A stretch of DNA of 64,000 bases from Augochlora pura (GCF_028453695.1 NC_135776.1:5766001-5830000); one strand, 5' to 3'. Numbered from the stretch's first letter, positions 25,251 through 37,978 are shown. Notes: a model not told the origin generated them from the sequence alone. Numbers and translations are program-made.

Positions 25251-26130
25251 TCAATAATTGAACTAATAGGTATTTAAAATTATTTAGTATTTAAAATTAT
25301 TTAGTAATTAAAATTGCATAGTAATTCAAAGAAAAAACTCTCGAAGCGTATCAAAGCTGCGCATTGACTTCTTCGCAACAGAAAGAAATGATCTCTGCAC
25401 CGAAATAAATCGATTAAATTTACTAAAACGAGTCTCGCCGTGACACAAATTTTCCCTACATAATCTCCCAACTCTACAGACTACTGAAATATCTAAAAAT
25501 TCCACCGTGAACGCGTTCAAATAAATAAAAACCCCGAAAACCCTTCGAGACCCAGATTCCAGGTTCCAGACTTCGTCGACGAATATTTCGCGATCGGGGG
25601 CAAATAATTATGTCAGCGGGGCCCCGGAGACGGTGGCAGCGAACGTGTCAATGTCGCAATTACCAGAACGCAGGCAGCGCAAGGGTTGATCTCGGTTCCG
25701 CGCCGAGGGAAACAACGCGAGGGAGCGAGGTGCCGCCGTGAGAGCGCTCGACGATCGAGAAACGTCCGCTCTCTGCTCCTAGGATCTAATCGATACGAGG
25801 CGTAGAAAATCCGCGAGACGCGGCTGCCCTTCGGCTTCCATCTCGTCGGAGATCGTTAAAGGATCGCGGGAGAAAGAAAGGGAGCAACCAGCGGTCTGCG
25901 CGTGTTCGTTCCGAGGGACAATTGCGTGAATTCGCGACACATACGCACACACTGAGAAAAAGAGCATCTCTCGCTCTCTACGACGGACGCAGCGTGCGAA
26001 GGGTGTACCTTGATTACGCAACGATGCCCTAACCGCGACCTACAGCCGTGCGACTACGCGTGAAAAAGCCCGGAGTAAAAACATTACCCGTCGCGTACTT
26101 CGATGGATCCATTTCTAAAAAATAGTCAAA

Positions 26131-26206
26131 GCGAAAATCTCACAAGAAGAATCTCAAGAAGAACCTCAAAAAGAATCTCAAAAAGAATCTCAAAAAAAAT
26201 TTCAAC
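26131..26206 (+). repeat. 12-bp minisatellite AGAATCTCAAAA
   Basis: About six copies of a 12-bp unit (AGAATCTCAAGA or AGAATCTCAAAA). It creates an artefactual repetitive frame on both strands. Confidence 0.9.
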
Positions 26207-26439
26207 CGATCAGAACCAACCGAGTCTCCTTCGCGAAAAAATTCCAAATTCGAGAATCGTTCGCGTCTCCACGAATTCGCACGTGTAAGAGAAAGCCCCG
26301 AAAGCGACGGTCCGCTCCCGGAGAAAAGTCTCGCAGTTTCGCGGGTTATCGAACATTCGTTAGAAGCTCGGTGAAATATCACGACGAAACGCGCGGCGTT
26401 TTGCTGGCGTCGCTCGAAAGATGATGATAGGAAACTTAC

Positions 26440-26479
26440 GGAGCACAGCCAGCAGCAAAACGGCGATAGCACCCTTCAT
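26440..26479 (-). CDS. Candidate first exon (signal peptide) of the FAM151-type gene
   Basis: On the minus strand ATG at 26479-26477 opens a 40-nt coding segment, MKGAIAVLLLAVL plus one base, followed at once by a consensus donor GTAAGT. This is the hydrophobic core of a secretory signal peptide. The phase (one extra base) matches the acceptor of the exon at 8243, which starts with two bases of a codon. A membrane-tethered FAM151-type protein needs such a start, and I see no competing gene on this strand. The link across 18 kb is inference. A middle exon carrying the conserved W-x-HAVNS segment appears to be missing. Confidence 0.5.
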
Positions 26480-26760
26480 GGTCAACAACACGTATACACA
26501 CGGCAAGCGAAGAGGAAAGTATGACGCGTACTGGCGAACTTCTCGTCGGACGACGTCGACCAGGTCTGGGGGCTCTCTCTGCCTCGTGCGGGAATAAAGA
26601 GGGAGGCGAACGAGAGAGAGAGGCGGCGAGCGAGATAGAGGGGGGAGAAAGAGATAGGAACGAGAGAGGGAGAGATAGTAACCGGCGCGACTCTGCTCTC
26701 TCGACGACACACCCGGTCAGCACGACGGCTTCGATACGACTGGCGCGGGTCGCTTCTATG
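26480..26760 (-). promoter_or_regulatory. Candidate promoter with GAGA-rich block
   Basis: Upstream of the candidate first exon is a purine-rich stretch on the plus strand (26590-26680), repeatedly GAGAGAGG and GAGATAG. It could bind GAGA-factor-like proteins, as at many insect promoters. No clear TATA box is seen. Confidence 0.3.
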
Positions 26761-27372
26761 CGAGAACGTGGCCAAACGTGGCGTCGACAGATCCTCCGAA
26801 TATACTATGCTCTCGCCGCAATATGGAGCCCCGCGTGTGCATACGGGGTTGATCATGGTGGAGCCGGCTATAGCCACCGCGCGACGAGAGACCCACGCCG
26901 TGTGCACACACGTGTCCGGACACTTCACGGTCCCAGACAGCCGATGAAACGTGGGGTGAATAAGTGGCCGCGGGGTGGGAGACAGGTACAGGAGGGGCAG
27001 GAAGGGCCCTCTCGATCCCCGAGGGACGTGGATCGAATCCCGAAGTCGCCTAGCCTAGGTCTAGCCGTGAAGGGTTCGCGAGCTTGAACGCTTGCTGAAA
27101 CACCGGTGCCGTTCTTTTTTCTCTCTTTCATTATTTCGTCGACCCTTTTACCGCGCACTCGACGTGCCCAAAAATTCGGACCAATCGTAGTTCGTAGCTG
27201 ACGTACTACGCCGAGTCGGTTCCAAAGCATTTCGAAGCAGTAAATTACTGGACCACTGGTGCCGTTTCACTTTTATTAACCCTCTGCACTCGAATGGTGA
27301 CTCTGTTGCACCACTGGTATTGTCATGTCACGTTCGAATGTAATTTTTATGTTATCAAAGTTCGAAAGGTTG

Positions 27373-27642
27373 CTAACCCCTTGCTGTACTTTTATCTTCG
27401 CAGTCACAATGATTAAATAATTTTCGATTGAAATAATTTCTTAGAGGAGAAATAAAATTAATATCTACAGTGTGCTTACAATCACTTAAATATTAGTGAG
27501 CCAAAACAGCGCTTAAATATCAGTGGCAAGAAGGCGGAATTTTATTTCGACTTAAAAAGACGAAATAACATTCGTACTTAACAGGTTATTGTTAGAAATC
27601 ATAATCACGAGTCGGGCTCGTCAAAGTACGGCACGGGGTTAA
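27373..27642. mobile_element. TTAA MITE with CCCCTTGCTGTACTTT ends
   Basis: CTAA at 27373-27376 and TTAA at 27639-27642 flank inverted ends CCCCTTGCTGTACTTT and CCCCGTGCCGTACTTT (right end read on the minus strand). The right subterminal block holds the palindrome ACGAGTCGGGCTCGT. A fragment like its left part lies near 1345, and a similar right end (AAAGTACGGCATGGGG) near 9059-9074. Non-autonomous. Confidence 0.75.
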
Positions 27643-28172
27643 GATTGTAACTGTTGTGCGAGTCACAAGACTCGGCCTCGTGTGCATAAAATGTACTTTG
27701 TCGCAGAAAATAGAAATACTACACGCGCGAAAATTGTTTCAGATTTACAGTTAAAATGGCTGCAAAAATTTAACGCTAGATTTACGGAACGCTGAAAGCA
27801 GCTGCTTCATATTAATTTATAGAATTAATAATGAGACAGTCTGAATTTTAACGAGCGTTATTGCGCAACACTTGTCCCAAGTACATTGAATAAATAAATC
27901 ATACATAGATAGCAGATATTTACGCAGAATATTGTCTTTATCAATAACAAAATATAGGAGCCATTTAGAAGTTTTTTTCCTCTCATTCATGATTTGTATA
28001 CGTTCAGATTAACATGTCAACGCTCTCGGTTTCTTTTAATCTCGACACTGTTTTATTTCACTCGTTTTCGTCGCGAATGCATCAAATTCACAGTCCACCA
28101 ATCATTCTAGTTCAATTTTAAAAAACATCAAAACGGATCAACCGCTGAACCACTGCCGCCATTTTACCTTCA

Positions 28173-28576
28173 TTAACCCCTTGCACTATAATAACGAGTC
28201 AGACTCGTGGTGAAGATTTGAAGATTTTTCTGCAAGCTCTACTATATACGAATATTATTAATTTCTCCTACGTCGAAGTAAAAATAAATTCTTCTGTCAT
28301 CAAAGTATAAAAACGAAGGCAACCGAATCGGTTGCAATAATAACCATTAATTTTGTATTTATTATTACGATAGATATGTTAAATCGTACTACACCCTTCA
28401 ATATTTTTACATTACTTTTTAAATATTAAATATCTTTCGCGATTAATAAGATAAATAGAATCCAAATAGAAACGAAAATTGTTACGATCGAATGATCGTT
28501 TACGGTCGATAAAGTGTTAAGCACGAACAAGTGCTAATCGTCGCAGCATGAAAGGAGCGACAGTGCAAAGGGTTAA
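28173..28576. mobile_element. TTAA MITE, composite with a second TTAA family
   Basis: TTAA at 28173-28176 and 28573-28576 flank ends CCCCTTGCACT and CCCTTTGCACT. The left subterminal ACGAGTCAGACTCGT palindrome matches the elements at 269 and 10683. Inside its right part lies a piece with GGTCGATAAAGTGTTAA and GATTAATAAGATAAAT, matching the right end of the element at 13767. It therefore appears to carry a nested or recombined copy of the other family, which explains its length (404 bp against about 220-280). Confidence 0.75.
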
Positions 28577-29120
28577 TTTCCCAACGCTTTCAATGCTTGC
28601 CAAAGAAACGGCGATCGGTGCGCCATTTCTCTATCGTCACGCCTTCGACGTAGTGCGCGAAGATCCATCGGTTCCACTTTCTCGAGATAATGATCGTAGA
28701 ATTGTCAGGGAAAAAGTTGTGACGCGCAACGCCGAATACAGTCCCGATCATTACGACGGCTACAAAAGTGGTTCGAGGAACACCGATAAGCGGACAGGAA
28801 TAACTAACCGAAGAGAAAGAAACTAGAATAGAAAAACTTCATTCTTTTCATTTGTAATAAGTAACCCCCCCGGCCACCGTCATGCGGGAGTTAATCAATG
28901 AAACCGAAGAAGATGAAACGAACTTGGTTTTCTAGAGAAGAGAGAGGCTTCCCTCGTCGACGTCGGAGGACTGAAACTTTTATACCTCGCCTTAAGTCTC
29001 CGATCATATTTTAGCAAGAGAGACTAATTATCGGGAGTCTTTGGCCGCCCGTTGCATGCAATATTGATCGACCCGTAGCACCTATATCGCGACCGAAAGA
29101 TTCCTTTGCTTTACAAGAGA

Positions 29121-29215
29121 AACGGAGAGAGAGAGAGAGAGGGAGGGAATGAGAGAGGGTTAGAGAGAGAGAAGGTTAGAGAGGGTTAGAGAGAGACGTA
29201 GAGTGAAAACAAGAG
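29121..29215 (+). repeat. GA-rich low-complexity tract
   Basis: Repeated GAGAGAGAG and GGTTAGAGAGAG units. Low-complexity, possibly GAGA-factor-like sites; no gene. Confidence 0.85.
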
Positions 29216-31294
29216 ACGGAAAAAGGAGAGAGCATAGACCGAGAGAATTTCCAGTTCCGTGCAAACCGAGATTTACCAAGGCTCCGCGTCGGTTTTCGGA
29301 TCTAGCCGGGCAAGAACAATCGAGCATTCGCACCTGGCGGCGTCCTTGGGCGAGTTTGCTCACGAGATTGGTCTTTGTACCCGTTTCAGCACTTGTGCTG
29401 ACCGTCTCGGACCAGATAAAAAATCTTATATCGACACGGTTCTCATTCTTCTTCTTTTTTCCTTTTAAATCGCGTTACGTGTCCACGATGATATCGGTGT
29501 CGCACGATCCCATATTGTCCTGTTATCAGTTCCGATACGCGATCGAAGGATTTCTGTTCGCTTTTATTTTTCGAGTGCCCGTTTCCCGTGGCAGCCTACG
29601 TGACAAGCCGCGGCCCTGTTCCCCGTTGGACAACGTCGAGGTGATCAAGGGTGGAGGAGGGGAGCCAGGTGTCGCTTTATCAGAAAAATTGTTCAAATAG
29701 TACCGTGTAATTGATAGCGGGCACCGCTGATCGATTCAGGGCGGAGCCAGGCAACCCCGACACCGCTATCTCGCCGCTATAAACGATGTGCATTCACGGG
29801 AGCGCGCGAACTTGCGCGACCTTCGACCGGCAGAAACGCGGAAACGAATTTTCGTGAAAATCGGCTTGACCTGCCCTCCCACCGATTAACCCTCTCTCGA
29901 CCCCCCTCCCCTCCCCCTCACCCCCTCTTGCTGCACCACCGCCCCAGAACCGAATAATCGATAAGTCCCCGATCAATCGTATGCACGACGAACTATTTAC
30001 TTTTCGGCCTCGGCGATCGCCTGGCTACCACGGCTGGAAGAACAGAAATTTTTTAAACCCGCTTATCAATTATTTTAACACGTGATTCGGTACGCTATCT
30101 GCGGTTACTGAATTCGCTGGTATCAGCGTTATTACGTGTCGCTCAGAAGTAGGAACCGCGGATTTCATCATTCCTCTGACACCTTAGAAAACAATTCGCT
30201 CGAGATTCTTTCGGGTATAGTCATTGCAGGATGACTCGTTTTTATAGTCACCGATACGTGCGAGTAACTTTCACGCGAATTGAAAATAGAAAATAATTAT
30301 TTGAAATAATTTATCTCGATTATTTTCAGCGGCGTTATTTTGAAGATGAATATGTTATCGATCCATCTGAGATGAGACGATTTGAAATAATAAATTATAG
30401 TAAATTGTTTCTTTGTTTCTTTGTTTCAAATTGGCCAGACAAAATAATGCTAAAGATAATAATTAAAGTAACAATTTTATCTCATGAAATCTCCACGGGA
30501 ATTTGTTTAAAGCCGACAGGTTTTTAAACTTAACTTAGTAATTATTACGAATAATGTTATTTCGGAATGGACATGAAAATTACTGTGAAATGAAATAACA
30601 TGTTATTTGACGTGTTTCATATATCGTCGTATCAAATGTGCCGAGATTAATAGCCGTTTGTCAACAACTAGAATAATGAATCATTCTTGCTTACTTGCTG
30701 ATGGAAAATTTGGAAGAAATTACTGAAATCGAAGGTGGATCCATTGACAAATATCTTTGAACATTGTTTCATTCATTCGTTATCCCGCGGCTTTTCAGAA
30801 TTTCCGTTATCATTGACAGCTTCGAGACGTGGATTTCCGCTGTTTTGATCAACATCTCGAGATCAATTATTTCTAATCCATTGCTTGCGTCTCTTAATTC
30901 GCCAATTGGTTTCTTCGGAATAGGTGTGCCCGTTTTCGAGAAAACACTTGAACTTCGAGTTCCATGCAGGTTTCCCGATGCAAATGCTCGTTGCATGTGC
31001 GTCGGTCAATAGTACGGCGTATCTCCTACCGCGAAAATTCCCCCGGGGGCGTCGAGTGTTTACGACGTGGCATTTCGAGAGCAATTTAAACGGGGAAAGA
31101 CGACTGGATCCTCCCTGAACTCTTCGGGAGCGGTCTCCCTTTTAAAGGATCGTGCAATTTTTGGTGCGTCTCTGTGCTTCCAATTGCAATCTTTTCGAAT
31201 AAATCCGGCGGAAGCGTCGTTAAAATTTCTCTAATTTGCCATTTCCCAAATTTGCCATTTTTTTAATTTCTGCGTATCATACAATGCAACTAAA

Positions 31295-31935
31295 AAATTC
31301 AGGTGCATTGTGCAAAGTATACGTAACAATCGTGCAAAGTTTCATTTTAATCGCTATAGCAACATTCTTCCAAAAAATTCTCCAGTATCAAAATAAATTT
31401 CAACCTTTCTCTTTGTAAAGGAGCTACTTCCGATATACGCCATACGAAAACCGTCTTACATTTCACCATAACAAAATTCAGGTGCATTGTGCAAAGTATA
31501 CGTAACAATCGTGCAAAGTTTCATTTTAATTACTATAGCAACATTCTTCCAAAAAATTCTCCAGTACCAAAATAAATTTCAACCTTTCTCTTTGTACGGA
31601 AAAGCTACTTCTTGCCATACGAAAACCGCGTTACTTTTCACCATCAAAAAATTCCAGTGTATAGTGCAAAGTATACGTAACAATCGTGCAAAGTTTCATT
31701 GCGACGGCTCTGACAGTTTCCTCGCAAAAAAATTCATAAAGACAACCACTTCGCCAAAATCGAAGTAACACTCCATGCTTGCCTTCATTAAAGGGTTACT
31801 CTCCACGTCACGCAAAAAGTAGCCCGTATTGCACCGCCAAGAAAATCATGTGCATAGTACAGGGTACCGATAAAACAATCCTGCCAATTTTCATTTTAAT
31901 ATAACTGTCGCGCAAAACGATTCTAAATTATTGCG
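31295..31935 (+). repeat. Satellite-like tandem repeat, about 180-bp unit, 4 copies
   Basis: Copies start near 31301, 31480, 31655 and 31847. The first three share GTGCAAAGTATACGTAACAA and TCGTGCAAAGTTTCATT; the first two also share TTCTCCAGTAxCAAAATAAA. The fourth is strongly diverged but keeps the order of blocks. The unit length is in the range of nucleosomal satellites. The open frames across it are artefacts of repetition. Confidence 0.9.
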
Positions 31936-34707
31936 TCATAAATAGTTTTCGCTTTCACTAGACAAAGTTTTAAGATAAGTAAAATGGAAAGAGAAAAGCA
32001 AAGGAGACAAATAAAATTGAGAAAAGGAAAAGGGACGAATAAACAGAGAAAAGCAGAAGGGACAAATGAAAAGCGAACGAGATAAATGTCTGACAAAAAG
32101 AGGGACGTTATTTATGACTCTACCTGGGTCGTTTAAGCATTTGCACAGTGCAAGAAGAAGTTGGAAGGCCAGAAAACGGCCGTAAGACCGCGACACTCGA
32201 TCTCGCATGCGCGATTATTGAAAAAGGATCGCATGCTACCTGATAGATGTACGATGGTGCTTGAGCTTCCGTCTAACTGGTTCGCAGGCAATGGTTTTAG
32301 GAGGGGTGCGCGCGAGAGCGGCCGTCATTAACGTTCTAAAACGCGCGTGGCTTTCGCGAAAAATGCGGCGCGCCCGACATGTGTTCGGCACACGAGCCCC
32401 CAAACGAACCATAAACGCGACGATAGGGGTCGTTCCTGGGACCGGAGGGTCGGGGTTTTTGAAACATCTGTCGAGGGTTTCGCGACCGGGGAGGGTTTGC
32501 CCCGAACACTCTCGCTTTTTTTTTATTCAGAGGCGTTTACGCGGTCGACCAGTCTTTTCCGGTGCGCTTCGTTTCTTTTCTTTTCTTTTTTTTCGTGTTT
32601 GCGCTTTATCGAACGGAAGCCGCCGCGCGTTCGATGATTCATTTGCACAAGCTGGATGCGATTCACGGAAAAACACGGACGACAAATAAAGTCGTATCGG
32701 GCCGCGATAATAGGCGCTAACAACGCCTAATCGCTTCGACGGATCTCGATCGATCTCGCCGAATATTTGATATTTCGATTAAAAAAAAATTGTTGCGCGA
32801 TCGATTGAATCATGAAACAATGCCGTTGCGAAATTTCCGAGTATTAATTCTTGCGAGGGCGATAAACCGTTGCGACTACACCGATGACTGTATAGATGGT
32901 TCGATCGCGATAAGATTTATGCGTATCGTTCGCGCGTTCCACCGAAAAGCTTCTTCGTTGATTATGGAAATTTGCACGGCGTTCCGGAAAAAATGTTGCA
33001 GTCTCCGGGCAGCGTGGAGGAGACTTTGTTCCACGATTTATTGATTGCGTTATGGATGAACTCACGTTTCCGCGAACGATGTAACGGGGCGACGCAGGAA
33101 CCCCATTATTGCGAACATTAAATTTTATCGCCGCGTAAAAGTAATTGGTTGGGAAACAACAACTGTTGCCATAGCAGCCGGGAAAAGTAGGGCATCGCGA
33201 AATCGGCCATTTATCTGATAATAACAGAATCGCTTGATAATAACGAATAACTGGGAATTTCAGGAGCGATATTAAAATTCGCATATTCGCGGGTCGTCGT
33301 TGATAAAAGCACCGTAAAATCATTCCAATAATTAGGAGACAATTCTCCGTAACAATGACACGGAATCTCATTATTTTCATGTATTTAATTTTCACAAATT
33401 TTTCGCAATAAAAAACGAACAATACCTTTCAGGCGATACAAATTTTGTTTACACGTATTTTTTAATTATTACGTCGATTAATGCGCGATCGTTTTCATAC
33501 ATAAACGCCGACGTAATCATCGTCGCACGTAAATGCTGGACGTAATCAGAAGTTTGCGCAGCTTCGATCGAGAACGAACTTTTACCCGGTGGATAAGTAG
33601 AGTTTGCGACGGCTAAATAAATGTTATAAATAGAAGACAAAATACAGAGATCGTTGGTATGATCCCCGGTGGAACGGTATACCAAGTGAAACAAGCTTTG
33701 TTTGAAGTTGTTTAGTCACCCAGTTTCTGGGCTATCCTGCTGCGCCGCCGGTTTCAAAAACATGGCACAGTGAAAAACGCATTTAAAGTTTCCGCGCTTA
33801 GTGTCTCGAACTCCGCCACACCTCGCTAAATAATTTATTACTTATTTCCCAAGCCAGTTCGCGAAGTCGACTCCCCTATAACACGGCACTTCGCAACGGG
33901 AAACGAATCTATCGCGTTAGGGGTGGGTCGACTGTATTATACCACTGATTTACGTGCCAAGTAATGTCTTTTTTGGACCCTTTTTGTCACGCCATTGAAA
34001 ACCTAAACAAGTTATTAGCATACGAATAGCATATAAATAATTATACTAAGATATTAATTATTTATAAGATACTAATACAAATAAGATAAATAATATAAAA
34101 GGAACGCAATGATAATTACAAGCACACGTTGAATCAAGATCGCGAAAATGGCTTTTAAAACGAGAGAATATAAAAATTATTATTAAAAAAAACTCTGATA
34201 GCATTTTTCAAAATGTGCCCTCGTTTTCGAGATATTTAGACTTAAAAGTTTCAAAAGAAAATTCGTTAAATTGAAGGCCCAGTTTGAAAACTCCTGTTAG
34301 CCATTTTTTTTATATTAAATATGTACCATAACTTTGGCCCATTCTCGACACAAAAGCAGTTTCCATGATCGTAAGTATGCCTCGTAAGTGCTCCTTAAAA
34401 AATTGATACATTTTTGGATTAGCAACGCGAGGATCTTCTTCGCTGAATCTTTCTTTCCTTCACCGGAAACGTTAATTTCGCCGATGTTTTTTTCGACGCT
34501 AGGCTTCAGCGCCTTGAGACGTCGTCGATCAATAGAACGGTTGATTAAAGAATCGAGTGACACGATAACGTTTGAACAAAACCATCGGTAATTGGAGCCA
34601 GTGCGTTTATTTCATTTTCGCGATCTATCTCGGACAGAAAGCGATCGATCAATCGGCGCTGTGATTTGTGGCAGCGACGGACGACTTACAGCCGAACGAC
34701 AACGGGT

Positions 34708-34773
34708 CGGAAAGGGACAGTTGTTAGTGTCAGTAGGAGGCGGAAAGGGACAGTTGTTAGTGTCAGTTGGAGG
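34708..34773 (+). repeat. 33-bp direct repeat, 2 copies
   Basis: CGGAAAGGGACAGTTGTTAG followed by TGTCAGTAGGAGG occurs twice back to back with one difference. The 33-bp unit keeps one frame open, giving a repeated GKGQLLVSVG peptide, but the surrounding frame has no other support as a gene. Confidence 0.9.
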
Positions 34774-36744
34774 CGGAACCGTTGGGGTCAATCCTGTTAA
34801 TAGGTCAATCGCTCTCGAGCGACCGTCACGCGATTTTTGCTAGAGGGACGTGGTATTTATTTGACGCGGTAATTGCGGCCTTTTTGATGCCACGCCGAAA
34901 GTTCCGCGCGGAAACCGACTGCATTCTGAACTAACAGCAGAAACAGCAATGTACGTCATCCGAGAATTTTTCATTTTTCAAGTTCCCTTTCTAATCGCTT
35001 ATCAATTTTCCTCGAATGAGCAATGAGTCATTTTAGACTGTGGGAATTTGTCATCGGTAAATTACAAAGTCGTTTCTGTACAATATATAGTAACACTTGT
35101 TAATATTTGGACACCCTTCAAAACTCATTAACATTTTTTAAAACTATCCCAAACGATTTGAAGTTATTTTAGGTAACAAAGCCACTAATTCACTAGACTG
35201 AACTAATTTATTACGATTCTACTGTTACTTAAAACAACGAGACGACACAGTTATGGTCTAGTAGACTGGTTCCTCTATCATTTAAAAAAAATTCAAATCG
35301 TTCAGTCCAGTATTCGCTTTTGACAATAAGCTATAATCAAAATTGAGCATACCATTGAACGTTCGAATTCATTCGTAAAAATAGGAACTGAAATAGCTGA
35401 TATTTCAGCGATTCTTCTCATTTTCCTCGAGCCTTGAAATTGAAACGAGAAAAAAAAAAGAAGAAGAGTTACATGTTTGACCTAATTTTTCTGTCGACAG
35501 TAACGACAAGTGTACTGAAGCAACACGTCGAGTTTCGTGTCAAGCGATCGAGCAGATCTCGGAATACCGTTAGATAGCGTATCAGTTAAACACGGTTTCA
35601 AGAAAAACAAGATAGAATCTTGCCTCCTGTTCTTCAAGGAACATGCCAGGGAACGTTCCAGTAAGAGCGCGCGTAAAGAAAAGACACGGGGAAAGATCGC
35701 TGGGGAAATGGCGACCGAGGCGTAATGAATTCTTGATTCCGCGTGTTCACGGCATCCCTTGGCGCGCGGCTGTGCTCGTGCCGCCATTTTGTTTTAAACG
35801 AAGCCGCGCAAATTAATTTCCGACGATTAACCCTCCGGAGGAATATTTCGTCTTACGTTACGAACATTTTGAAGTAGATATTTGTCGTTATTAGTATATT
35901 ATTATTGTTGTTATTATTAGTTATTATTACTCTCGTTGTTACTATTATTTTAATGTACTTCTTCTTTACACGGTAATTAGTGGTTTCATTATTTAATCCT
36001 CGAGCAACGGTTCATTTTACACAACTGTACTATTGCCGATGTTTATAACAATTCTGAGTATTGTTCAGCAATTTTTCGAGGCTATTTTTCGACATATTTC
36101 TTGTCGACTATTCATCATTTTCTGTCCACTTTCCATTTAATTGCTAAAAATTGATTAATTAAGTTAACGATTTTAATATTCAGTGTCAAAATTGACTGAG
36201 TCATCAACAAGCTGGGATTAATACCTAATACCAGCTTTTTGAAAAAAAATTTCCAAATTTTAAGAAATAACTCGCAAGTATTTCGGGTCAGATCGCGATT
36301 CGTGCTGCCAGCAAAAATCAAAAAATTACAGTAACGAGCAGCATCTCTGCATCCATGCTTTTTCAGCCGATTATTGTCAAAATTGGACGAATACCGAACA
36401 TTTTTAATTAGCTAAGAACGAAGAGGAGAGGACGAACGGGCTCGCTAAGCCAAGTAAAATCGGAGGAGCCGGATTCCAGCGACGAGAGGGTATATTTTGA
36501 AGTGGGCCCTTCGTCTGATGGGTCCGGAACGACCCTCTTCCGGGACTCTCGACCCGACCAAGACCTCGCGAGCTTTCACGGAATGGCCTTCGCTCGTAAA
36601 TCGGTCGTAACTATCCCCGGACTTGTCCTTGACTCGTTCCTGAAGCGGCGCGCGCGACCACGCCGCCGCTTGCGAGGAAATGGAAATGGGCTCCGTCGCA
36701 TTCCAAATTTTCCAGGTCGTCGCCGGCGCCTGTGTGCGAGAGCG

Positions 36745-37287
36745 TACACCACCCTCCAAAAGTATCGGGACACTTGCAGAAAACCAAATATACATGAAAA
36801 TCCCCCACGAAGTTGTTGTAATTTTTAAAAATTTCGAAGCCAATTGCATGAAAATGTAAACAGATTTTCTGCATCAATTTGATCAATTTTCTTATTATTT
36901 ATGATAGTTTTTGGTTCTATGCATTTTGCCGTATGCTCCACGTATGTACTTTGTATTAACCCTAGAACTACCCTATGGGATCGTCAGTGACAACATTTTT
37001 AAATTGTCTGCAAACGTGCAAATAACATTCATATTTTATATTTAAAAAATATTAAATAATATTTTGATTATCAAAGGTAATACAAGATAATAAAGGATAA
37101 GTTTTCAACGAACAAAATGCAATGAACGTATAAACTAGTTACACGAGTGACAAACATTTACAACTTAATAAACATTGTCGACAATATGATGCCGTATTGC
37201 AAGCTTGCACACGTCACCCAAACTGACTGAAATAGTACAATTTATACGAAATAATCAGGTGTCTTAATACTTTTGTAGGGGGTTGTA
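36745..37287. mobile_element. Tc1/mariner-type element, non-autonomous
   Basis: TA at 36745-36746 and 37286-37287 flank ends ACACCACCCTCCAAAAGTAT and, opposite strand of the right end, ACAACCCCCTACAAAAGTAT. The right end is nearly identical to the left end of the element at 12420-13072, so they are the same family. The interior is AT-rich with no transposase. It includes TTAACCCTAGAACTACCC at about 36957, resembling a solo TTAA-element end. Confidence 0.8.
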
Positions 37288-37978
37288 TGTCGCGAGCGTG
37301 TTTGCTCGCGTCTCCGAGTGTGTGCAGGCCCTCGCCGCGCCTGCCCGCGTCTACGAGCCCGCCGCGTGCACGGCACGGGGGCAGCGTCGGGGCCGTCGCT
37401 GTTCAGATACAATAGAAAAATGGGAGTTTCCCCGAGACAATGGAGGGAATGCTCTCCTTTGTCGCGCGAGTCGAAGGTTCTCTCCCCTCGTCTCCGGCTT
37501 CTCGTCTCTGTCGCGGCTATCTTCCCGCCGGGTCTACCGTCTTCCTCTGCCTTCGAGGACCCCGGCAGATATCCTCTTTAATACCCTTCACGGAATCGGA
37601 ACGGTCTGGCAGACGCGACGATTAACCCTCGAACGGCGGGGTCGCGTGGTCGGGCATCGACGGGGTCCGCTGCGACCCCCCCAGCATCGCTTTTCAGATA
37701 CGAACCTTGCAGTTTGTCTCGGAAATATTAGACGCGGAGGCGCGTTCTTCTCTGTACACGTTCGGTCGCCATCGGTAAGAATATACAATTTTCCGCACAA
37801 AGGTTACTTCCGACGAATGCGGTAGCATAGAAACTACGTCGTCCGTTGTCATACAGAGATTCAGATGCATACTGCAAGATAGATGTCATGTTTACGAGTT
37901 TTATTTCAATAAATCAGACTGTCGACGCCGGAAAAAAAATACTAAAGTGCGCCTGCCTTTATAAAATTGAAATAAATA

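Larger units (their letters stand above)
8244..26439 (-). other. Putative 18-kb first intron of the FAM151-type gene
   Basis: If the signal-peptide exon at 26440-26479 belongs to the downstream exons, this whole segment is an intron. It is GC-rich with AT-rich islands and contains two assembly gaps, several TTAA MITEs, a TA-flanked Tc1-type element, minisatellites and a homeodomain-site-rich stretch (21240-21665). I looked on the minus strand for an exon encoding the W-x-HAVNS motif and found none; it could be lost in the gaps. No other gene is recognisable. Confidence 0.45.

Noticed and set aside
26521..27087. 188-codon plus-strand open frame
   Set aside because: Driven by GA-rich low-complexity DNA, overlapped by open frames on the other strand, and lies over the putative promoter of the FAM151-type gene.
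32261..32689. 142-codon plus-strand open frame
   Set aside because: CpG-driven composition, Phe/Ser runs from poly-T tracts, no family match.
34315..34563. 82-codon minus-strand frame with a protein-like composition
   Set aside because: No recognised family, no splice context, and the region resembles repetitive DNA; not enough to call a gene.
35075..35330. Possible Tc1 end TTAATATTTGGACACCC
   Set aside because: No matching inverted end was found downstream.
37283..37825. 180-codon plus-strand open frame
   Set aside because: Starts at the end of a Tc1-type element, is Arg/Ser-rich from CpG-rich DNA, with overlapping frames on both strands and no recognisable domain.
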